From NCBI GenBank assembly GCA_949126835.1, contig OX421497.1:14761679-14825678 (forward strand): a stretch of DNA of 64,000 bases. The letters are read 5' to 3'. Position 1 is the stretch's first letter. Each line of letters starts with the position of its first letter. Positions 55,846 through 64,000 of this stretch are shown here, in pieces. The translations under genes and the position numbers were made by a program. Source of the DNA: Anisus vortex (Eukaryota; Mollusca; Gastropoda; Planorbidae). The notes below the pieces were generated by a model. That model did not search any database and was not told where the DNA came from. It saw nothing but the letters and a program-made list of their open reading frames with translations.

Positions 55846-56570
55846 AGTACCAGGTGACCGATCATTCGATCGGTAATAAAGAGCAGGCGCTTGTACCTTA
55901 ACATAATGTGTAGGCCTCTGTAAAACAACAGTGCATACATTTAACAAGAAAACCGTAAAAACGAAGTTTTTATTATACTCCCTTTATTTGCAAACCATGT
56001 GTTTAATGTATAGAACAAATAAGTAATATCATACTTTATGAATTTCAACACTAAAATTTCCAATTGGTAATGTACGGCTTGCAGTAAACACAACACTACA
56101 ATACTAAAATTTCGAATCGGTATTGTCGGCAAATACATATCTAATTATAACGATTGCGCATTTTTGTTTAAATGTGTGAAGCATAATATTTTTTTTTCCA
56201 GCTTTGCGCCGAAAAAGTATAAAAAGTTTCACAGGCATTTTTAACGCGAAATCAAAATATTTCTTATACTTTCCTTTTAAGAAATGAATATTGTCATAAG
56301 TGTAGTATTATTAAGTTGTTTTAACTGAAAATTTGATAGGATGTATTGTTAGGCGCCACAAATTTGCTGTCCAAATTTCAGCTCGATCGGACCACGGGAA
56401 GTGGTCGAAAAATCGAAGCCAATTTTTGCACCATGCATTGACGATTGACGGACGATTGCAGACATTTCAACTTAATATAAAGGGAGTAAAAAATACGTCT
56501 TTACCAGACCAATAAAATGTATTTGTCTTTTTCTTTTTTTCTACTATGAATGGCTTTGTGATAATATAAT
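55846..56570 (+). repeat. Hairpin-ended repeat family, copy G (fragment with MITE)
   Basis: Begins AGTACCAGGTGACCGATC in an intron of the paralogue. After about 95 bp it is interrupted by a MITE, then resumes (AATACGTCTTTACCAGACC, 56489 on) for about 60 bp before an L2-like fragment. The rest of the family body is missing. Confidence 0.62.
55978..56486. mobile_element. MITE with CTCCCTTTAT inverted ends
   Basis: About 509 bp; ends CTCCCTTTAT and ATAAAGGGAG flanked by TA on both sides, as in Tc1/mariner-type MITEs. The imperfect inversion may extend about 10 bp further out (GTTTTTATTATACTCCC against GGGAGTAAAAAATAC). The interior AGTATAAAAAGTTTCACAGG phrase resembles 61130-61155. No ORF with transposase features. 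Confidence 0.6.
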
Positions 56571-57170
56571 TACAATAATAATAATAATAATGATAATTTT
56601 TAAGCGCTTTTATCCATTATATTAAATTCAGCATGCTCAGTGCGTTCTGAGTGCGTTCTGAGTGTGAATTGTTGTGGCAGATGTATTATTATGTAAGGCA
56701 CACAGCCACTAGCCAAGGAGAAAGATCTTAAGCTTTTTTTTTTAAAGACCGAACAGATTCTCTCAGTTTTTGTGGTAAACTGTTCCATAAAGAAGGCGCC
56801 ACAGATTCAAATGAGACGACTTCTAGGTACTTCTACTTGTCTTGTGTCCAGCCACACTGGGAGTTTTAAGGGGTTACTGTGAATAAGAGCGCAGTTCCCT
56901 TGATGGCTCATGCTTTGATATAAGTTGTTGGAGATAGGAAGGGGTAGTGCCATCTATACATTCGTGCGTAATGGACATAATTTTGTAATTTATTCGCTTT
57001 ATCACCGGGAGCCTGTGGAGATCCCTTAGGATTGGAGATATATGATACCGTCTCTTCTCCCTCGAAACAATGCGCACCAAAACATTCTGCACTCTCTTTA
57101 GTATCTGCAGCTGGTCTTGGGGCAAATCCCACAGGCAACTGTTGCAGTTATCCAACCTTGACTTAGTTTA
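56570..57170 (-). mobile_element. L2/CR1-like 3' fragment in paralogue intron
   Basis: The minus strand reads LQILKRVQNVLVRIVSREKR, SPILRDLHRLPVIKRINYKI and SYLQQLISKHEPSRELR before a stop. The 3' side has GGCGCC and a (TAA)n-type tail at 56573-56595. 5'-truncated; closest in sequence to the fragment at 8775-12075. Confidence 0.78.
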
Positions 57171-57314
57171 TAACGTTCCTTGGGTACAATTGTTTTGATA
57201 TAACACATAACAGTTTCTGAATATTAGTTTTTATACTATTTATTCATGCTATTCTGATTTCATGAAATATATAAACAACGTTCATAAGCTGTAAGAATTG
57301 AAAAACATATTTAC

Positions 57315-57347
57315 CTGTAGCTTTTATTACTTGTTGTTGCTGAGATT
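57315..57347 (-). CDS. 33-nt linker exon of the right paralogue
   Basis: Micro-exon, phase 1-1, between acceptor TTGACAG (57349-57348) and donor ACAG|GTAAAT (57314-57313). Encodes SQQQQVIKAT plus split codons, a short juxtamembrane spacer between FN3 and transmembrane exons. Correct splice sites and phase are the only support, since no homologue is available here. Confidence 0.55.
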
Positions 57348-57674
57348 CTGTCAATTAAACAATAATTATTTTAACAGACAAAAACACTTGAAAACTATTT
57401 CCTTGTTAATCGTAAAGTGTTGTTTTTCTAAGATCATTAAGTTTAATTTAAAGTCCCAGGCTTTTTTTTTTAATCTATGTTTACAGCAACTTTGTTGCTT
57501 AAGTTGCCTTCTGTCCTATTCCTTACATACGTGCGAAAAACTAGCAACTAATTATGAAATACAAAGATGTTTAAACGGAATAAGAATGGAAAGGAACCAC
57601 AATGCAAACCGGAGGCCTAGTATGATGGATACTGTGTAAGACTACTGATTGCCTCTGATGTTTTTTTTTAAATC

Positions 57675-58370
57675 TTTAATATCATCATCATCATCTGTCC
57701 TTTGGGTTCCTTGTGGAACATAGGGCCTCTGTCAAAGCACGCCACTCTTCACGGTCTCTTGCTAGTCGCTTCAATTCTTCCCAGCTCTTTCCAGTTCTTT
57801 CAGTTTCATCCAGTATGCTTCGTCTCCATGTTCGCTTGGGTCTTCCTCTATGCCGTTTACCCTGGGGATTCCACTCTAAGGCCTGTCTAGCTCTGTTGTT
57901 GTTATCTTTCCTGAGGGTGTGTCCAATCCATCTCCACTTCCTTTCCATGATTTGTTGTTCTACTGTTCTTTGTCCACACCTCTCCCACAGCTTGGAGTTT
58001 TCTACCTTGTCGAACCATTTTATTTTGAGTATATTTCTTAGGCATCTGTTAACAAAGGTCTGGAGTCTATTTTTAGTTTTCTCTGTCGTTCGCCATGTTT
58101 CAGACCCATAAAGTAGGACCGTTTTAATGTTTGTGTTAAAGATCCTTACTTTAGTTTTGACAGAGATGTATGTAGATCTCCAGACCTGTTTCAAATTGGC
58201 AAAGGCTTGTCGCGCCAGGTTTATTCGACGTTCGATGTCCTCGTCTGCTCCTCCTGATGCACTGACCACACTTCCAAGGTATACAAAGTGATTCACTTGG
58301 TCTAAGCTTTGGTTTTCTACTTGTATGTCGCCATCTTGTTGGTGGTTTATTTTCAACACTTTAATATAAC
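57675..58370 (-). mobile_element. RTE-clade LINE 3' fragment with long open frame
   Basis: An uninterrupted 222-codon frame (57691-58359). It reads NHFVYLGSVVSASGGADEDI, ERRINLARQAFANL, VLLYGSETWRTT, the CLRNILKIKWFDKV segment, RKWRWIGHTLRKD, and GKRHRGRPKRTWRR. This is the standard region downstream of RT in RTE/BovB-type elements. The tail is (GAT)n, seen as (ATC)n on the plus strand at 57681-57693. Only the 3' end is present, so it is dead, but the open frame suggests a fairly recent insertion. Confidence 0.85.
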
Positions 58371-58655
58371 TTGGCTAAATTCTGTTATATATGTGTGTGT
58401 TTATTTTTAGCGGACCGGTCATTCCGAAGAGTAATTGACCCACTTCCTGTCATTTTATCAAGATAAAACTTTGCACAGAGACGTTTTAAATAGTTGACAA
58501 CACTGTCTTCCAATTATAGCTACATTCTCCCACCTCAATCCGTACAAAAGTACGTTTTAGCTAGGGATTTTAATTACACTTCACAATTTTCAAATACACC
58601 TTTCAACTATTGATATTTAGACATAAATATATTCGTTTTTCAAATATATTTTATT

Positions 58656-60020
58656 ACAAGCCGATATGTGCCCGATTCTTCGAACGGGCTTTTTTTTAGA
58701 ATATGCTTGACACATTATATTTTTTTAGTTTTGTTTTTGCAACATAAATAAAGTAGTATTTTTTTGTGGTCAGTATTTATTTTTGTTTTGCACACTTTAT
58801 TATACACCAATTCAATATACAACTAAAAAGGAAAAACAAATAATAATAATTTTTTTTTATTTCTTGCTCAAAGCATGACCACTATGATCGAATTTTGTGA
58901 GTTTATTGGGTAATTAAACTCTTTCTGTAAAACAGAACTCACATGTCATTTAAAAAGTACTATTAATTCAAAAATGATTGTTTGATATATTTTTTTGCTA
59001 CAACATTATTCGTAGATCAATATTTATTTATTTTGTTGTTTTTTTTGTTTTTGTTAGTGTTATTTGCTATTTATTTATTGTTGCTTTGGAAGCAAACTTA
59101 GAATTAAATTATAAATTCAACAGGAAAAACAATAACAACTGAAACCGATGTGAATCATAGTTTATTTAACGTATACGACATGAATTAAAACTTTAAAAAG
59201 TTGGTCCGGCAAATTCAAACATTGCCCGGCAATATAAAAATTTCCCGCTACATAGTTTATAAGACGTATACGATACAAATTAAAACTTTAAAACGTTGAG
59301 CTCGGCAATTTAAACATTGCCTGGCAATTGAAAAATTTCCCGCTACAAAGTTTATAAGACGTATACACAGAATAGGTATAGAACAGAATGCACAATTCCT
59401 ATATACGCAGTCACTGAAAGTTACCATTTTCCGCAATGCAGCGGTCGATAGAGACGCTACTATAATAAAATGAGAAAGGATATCTACGTCTGCCATAAAT
59501 ATATACAACAAGCCGTTATGTGCCCGGTCCTCCGAACCGGCTAAAAGTTATGTTTACATACACTCTAACTACTCAGGCAGTTATAATGAGATTGCCCGCA
59601 TGACCTACGACACGAATTTAAACGTGAGGTAATTTTTTATTTGCCCGCTACAACATGAATTACCCGTTAAAATCATTACTCATCACCCATTATAACAATT
59701 ACAAAATTGCCCGCTATAAATTACGACGCAAATTAAAACATGAATATATTTTGTTCTATTCATTGATTAAGAACATTCGACACTACTTTTTTTTTTTAAT
59801 GATTGTTTGATATATTTTTTTTACGACAAACATTAAGTCGCAGACCTATGTTGTGTTGTTTTTGTTTTTTTGCTATTTATTTATTTATTGTTGCTTTGGA
59901 AGCAAACTTAGAATTAATTTTTCTATTCAACATGTAAAACAATAACAAATGAAACCCTTATGAAATAATGTTTATAAAACGTATACGACACGAATTAAAA
60001 CTTTAAAAATTTAGTTCCGG
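58656..60020. repeat. 852-bp tandem duplication with GCCCG hairpins
   Basis: ACAAGCCG(A/T)TATGTGCCCG occurs at 58656 and 59508. Both are followed downstream by matching blocks (CTTTGGAAGCAAACTTAGAA at about 59083 and 59895, with ACGTATACGACA further on). Each unit begins with an imperfect hairpin around GCCCG..CGAAC.GGC. A third, weaker start lies near 60500. Lies in an intron of the paralogue. Confidence 0.6.
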
Positions 60021-60034
60021 CAATTTGAAAATTG

Positions 60035-60487
60035 CCCGGCAAATTAAACATTGCCCGGTAATTTAAACATTGCCTGGTAATTTAAACATTGCCCGGTATT
60101 ATAAACATTGCCCGGTATTATAAACATTGCCCGGTATTATAAACATTGCCCGGTAATTTAAACATTGCCCGGTATTATAAACATTGCCCGGTATTATAAA
60201 CATTGCCCGGTAATTTAAACATTGCCCGGTAATTTAAACATTGCCCGGTATTATAAACATTGCCCGGTAATTTAAACATTGCCCGGTAATTTAAACATTG
60301 CCCGGTATTATAAACATTGCCCGGTATTATAAACATTGCCCGGTAATTTAAACATTGCCCGGTAATTTAAACATTGTCCGGTATATAAACATTGCCCGGT
60401 AATTTAAACATTGCCCGGTAATTTAAACATTGCCTGGTATTATAAACATTGCCCGGTAATTTAAACATTGCCCGGTAATTTAAACAA
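60035..60487. repeat. 19-bp minisatellite with two interspersed variants
   Basis: About 24 units ending in AAACATTGCCCGG. Variant A begins TAATTT, variant B begins TATTAT. By eye the order is AABBBABBAABAABBAAbAABAA with one 18-bp unit (b). Point variants (TGCCTGG, TGTCCGG) mark individual units. Variant mixing of this kind arises by unequal exchange or conversion. Confidence 0.9.
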
Positions 60488-60489
60488 TG

Positions 60490-62065
60490 GTCGTTACCAA
60501 GGCGATAAGCCTAAAGGTGCCCAGTTCTCGGAACTGTATAAAATAACCCATGGAGTTATAAGCAATAGTCTTTTCCGGTAACTTAAACTATTTAAATATT
60601 GCACTCTACAAATTACGACGCAGATTAAAACAAAATTTGTTTCCCTTCTTAAACGCATAAATACGCAAAATTTGATGACGCCATATAATTATAAGCTTAA
60701 ATATAGAGTGTAACCAGGACCATTGCGTTTAAATAAGCTTAGTAATGCGTCGGTATTACTTCCCGAAACAGAAAAAAAATGCTAAATCTATTTGCTTTGT
60801 CCTATGTTTGTAAAGTTTAAAATTATTAATTAGCTTTAAGTCATGTATTCACAGTGTAAAGTATTAAAGTAGTGATAGATTAAGAAAATCAACTACAGTA
60901 TTGGTAGTGTAAAGAATTTATGTTGTTTACGGCACGTAGACAATTTAAACATGAAGAAAATTTGTTCCCGTCATTGAGTTGAGATAATAAAATCCATGCA
61001 CATAGTTTGATGACGTCAATTTAAACATGAATGAAAAATGTCCCTTCATTGCTAAAAAATCCATGCGCAAAGATTGATGACGTCATAAAAATAATCTCAG
61101 TGCATCCTTTTTTTTCTAACTTTGTGACGAAAAACTATAAAAAGTTGTACTGGCAAAGACAATGTGAATCAAAAGTTGTGTTTTTTTCGCGTTTTTTGAC
61201 CAAACTGACCACTGCGGTCATTTTAATTTTTTTTAAACCTTGACAGTGTTCACCGCCGTAACGCAAAGAATATTTGTAGCAAATTTCACGTTTTTATGTC
61301 CAGTATTTAAAAAGATTATGCGGTATGTACATACCCACATACATACATACATATTCCTTTTGAGATTTATATATATATATGATATGATTGTTTACTAGTA
61401 CACAATTTTGTTACTTCCCCTTTCGTACACTATACATCTATATATCACTATTCACCCCTCCCCCGAATTTGACATTCATTCGCCCCTTTCATTTTTTCCC
61501 TGATCTTACAATACACTGCCACTTCTCCCCTCCACCCCCCCCCCCCACTGCAAACCTAGCTATCTCACAGGGTTTCTTACATTATTCTCTAAATATACTT
61601 AATGCAATCTTCTAAACTCCAGTCCACATTATATTCATATTTACGTTTGCTATAGTAAAATATTTCTAATCCCACCCCTCAGCATAGGTCCACAAACTTA
61701 TTTTTTTTAAATAACACCTGCTTGCTCATCTGACATTTTTGCTTAACAAAATATAATGGTACTTTTATAGAAAAACTGTTTTAAGTAACAAAACAATGGG
61801 TGATGACTAATAAAAGTTTATTGTTTTCTAAATTTCTATTATTTCTATTATACCTTCGCAGCAAATGTGTGCCGCAATAAGCAAGCAAGTAGACGAAATG
61901 TATTCAAATAATGAACGTTATAAAAATAATATAAACAGTAAATAAAATGGTCACGTTGCCAAAAGTGCATGTACACTTATCATTTCGTTTCACTCGTCGT
62001 TAAAGTGAAATAAAGTGTTTAATCTTATTTTAATCTGATTGGAATACTAGCAATCTAAAACAAAC
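60490..62065. other. Rest of the FN3-to-linker intron
   Basis: AT-rich. The stretch 61081-61330 (ACTATAAAAAGTTGTACTGG, ending CATACATACATACATA) resembles the interior of the MITE at 55978-56486 and may be a relative. C-rich runs at 61440-61550. No exon with correct phase and motif was found. Confidence 0.45.
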
Positions 62066-62338
62066 CCGTTTGTATGATGTGTGTAATGCGTGGTCCTTCT
62101 TTTGCTTTGTAATACATGTCTGGTGGAATAGTCATTTGAATTGTAAATGTATAGTTTGTATTCGGTTTCAGGTATTTCGCTGTGATTCGGCTGGTATTGA
62201 CGTAGAGAATTTGATTGGTTCCGTAGGTAACTTTGAATTGAGCAGATCGTTTATTGGCATATTCACACGTCCAGGACAAACTGGCGCTGCTTGTGGTGAC
62301 ATTTGAAACTTCAATATTTAATATTTCAAGTTTTCTTA
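62066..62338 (-). CDS. FN3-like exon of the right paralogue
   Basis: Exactly 273 nt, phase 1-1, acceptor CCAG (62340-62339), donor ACGG|GTTTGT (62065-62064, a weaker donor than GTAAG). Reads VRKLEILNIEVSNVTTSSAS, LSWTCEYANKRSAQFKVTYG, then TIPPDMYYKAKEGP. It aligns along its length with the FN3 exons at 3888-5664, so the two genes are paralogues. It differs by a Cys beside the core Trp and by KAKEGP in place of ERNGPG. The next coding exon downstream with matching phase is the linker at 57347. Upstream exons (signal peptide, any EGF modules) are not in the window. Confidence 0.85.
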
Positions 62339-64000
62339 CTGGAAAAAAAAAACAGTAAAAATAATTTTTACATTTCACAAAGAATAGGTGCGATTGAATA
62401 TTGAGGGTCTTCGTTCTTGTAAAAGTGAGTCACGATTTTAATTACTATGAGCCAAACTATTTAAAGAGTATGTACTTTCTCAAAGTTTTGTTAAAAAACA
62501 TAGAAAGACAGATACATTTCAAGAAAAAAAATGGATAGCTAGCTAAATAAGATAAGATTTTTTTTTCTATCCAAACGAATGGAAATTTGTCTTGTAATTC
62601 AGCATATTTTAAACAAAATAAAAGAATTATTTGTAATTTGTATACAAGCACAAAAATATACTTATAAAAATAGACAAGCGCACACACAATCACACAATTT
62701 ATCATGCAAGAAAAAGTTCATTAGCAGTCATCTACTGTATTCTGGCTGACTGAAGTCTTGACGATATATTTCTTATTGCGTATGGTAGATAGTATGGCCT
62801 GGGGCTGACGAACAATAATTCTTCTTCTGGTGTGCATATTGTTCTTTTGTTATGATGCAGTTGGTATTGCAATATTGTTTGTTTATATAGATAGCCAGCC
62901 ATCCAACTTTAGGGTCTACTGAGCTACTGTTGACGGGTCTGTCTGGGCGAAGCAGATAAAAATAGAATCTGAAGCATGAAATCACATTCTAAGTACAGAA
63001 TAGGCTAAGAAATAATAGAGTCTACACATTTTATATGTTGGCGAGTTAAAGAGACTCTAACTCTTATGTAAAGAGATTTAATAATAAGTATATATATATA
63101 TATATATATATTTATTTATTTATAATATCATATCAGAATCGACCATGGGAACGAGTTGCAAAAAATGGGCAAACTCTAAATAAAATCAATTTTAACTTTT
63201 AAAAAAAATGCAGCCTAATTCAAACAACATATTAGGTCTCAATACTCGTCTAATTATCATGGGACGCGTAGGGTGTATGTGTATAATATACATTTAAGAG
63301 AATACCTGGCGCCTAGGACATATATCTGTGTTCAATTGAATTTTTAAATTGAATTTGACTTATAAGTCTACAGACGTTCCTTCTAGATAGATAGAAGATT
63401 AGTACGTCCTATGCCCAAACTCTTGCAAGGCAGGCCAGGCTAGAACCCGGACCGTTATGTTGACAGTCCGGTGTATTACCAGCCAGTCTCACTAAATAGA
63501 GAATTAGCTACTAGATAGATAAATACATGTTGTGAACTAACTTGAAATTGGCGAAAATAATACAGTGTCCGTAATAATAGTTGAACTCGAATGACTATGC
63601 ATTTTTTAGACCGCAAAACAACATAGTTGCAATCGTCGTTTCAGCAACTAAAGTACTACTAACTTTAAGACTAACACTAAGACTTTCTCTAAACATGGCA
63701 TCCTCTGCCTTCTATACCATTAAACCCAAAGCTTTAAAATAGTCTTTAAAACAACTGCGAAAGTGTGAATATTAGCCAACGTTGTTGACCGTACCTTTGA
63801 TCGATTTATAAACATGCGCAATAAGATGTTATAATCCAAGAGGGTTAACATATAGTAAACATTTAACCTTACCAAAAACGATATCCCATCTATGACTATA
63901 AAATTGCGGTAATAAAATATTAATAAATGATTTTTATTAAAATTTGGACTTTAAATTATATAGATTTTCTGAATTACATTAATGTATGGACAAGTCTTAA
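62339..64000. other. Upstream intron or flank of the right paralogue
   Basis: No EGF, FN3 or signal-peptide exon could be found on the minus strand. A tRNA-like stretch on the minus strand (about 63425-63495, with GGTCCGGGTTCTAGCC) and a TA run (63091-63110) are the only landmarks. The 70-codon minus frame at 62773-62985 has no recognised motif. Confidence 0.45.

Noticed and set aside
60035..60487. CRISPR-like look of regularly spaced GCCCGG repeats
   Set aside because: Units are directly adjacent 19-mers with two variants, no unique spacers, in a eukaryotic intron: a minisatellite.
62773..62985. 70-codon minus frame with several cysteines as an EGF-like exon
   Set aside because: Cysteine spacing does not match, and no phase-1 splice sites bound it.

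Overview
The window looks like AT-rich nuclear DNA from an invertebrate, most likely a gastropod mollusc. This is inferred from the gene style, the mix of transposon families, the TAGGCCTA-rich stretches and the many TA/TAA microsatellites; no diagnostic single-copy marker is present. There is no bacterial-style gene organisation. Host coding sequence is a set of short minus-strand exons at the two ends, and the roughly 46 kb between them is a nest of mobile elements.

Left end (1-8 kb, minus strand): the 5' part of a multi-exon gene for a secreted or membrane protein. A signal-peptide exon (7923-8035) is followed by alternating EGF-like exons (150/156 nt, six cysteines with constant spacing) and fibronectin III-like exons (always 273 nt). 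Every splice junction is phase 1, so modules can be gained or lost without breaking the frame. The distal modules are damaged: one FN3 exon has a CGA-to-TGA stop, and the next has lost its 3' half and splice donor. The gene runs off the left edge. Right end (54.7-62.4 kb, minus strand): the 3' part of a tandem paralogue. It has one 273-nt FN3 exon, a 33-nt linker exon, a transmembrane exon, a cytoplasmic exon and a terminal exon carrying a YVNV motif. The two genes lie head-to-tail and look like members of a cluster of single-pass receptors.

Middle: (i) an L2/CR1-like 3' fragment split by a hAT transposon that is itself split by a 364-bp hAT MITE (8.8-12.1 kb). (ii) A GC-rich degenerate non-LTR retrotransposon with endonuclease, RT and RNase H (12.6-18.6 kb). 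(iii) A possible 16-kb hAT-ended composite (20.7-36.8 kb). It holds two copies of a hairpin-ended repeat family and a 6966-bp LTR retrotransposon with apparently identical LTRs. That element's 1137-codon gag-protease-integrase ORF has no reverse transcriptase. (iv) A second, 5'-truncated non-LTR element split by a 625-bp solo LTR (38.0-41.7 kb). (v) Five more copies of the hairpin-ended repeat family in both orientations, including a 3.1-kb tandem duplication and 36-bp minisatellites (42.8-57 kb). The paralogue's introns hold L2-like and RTE 3' fragments, a MITE, an 852-bp tandem duplication and a 19-bp two-variant minisatellite.

Most interesting: the RT-less but recently mobile LTR element, the decaying phase-1 EGF/FN3 exon array, the paralogue with a tandem splice acceptor controlling its signalling tail, and the hairpin-ended repeat family.
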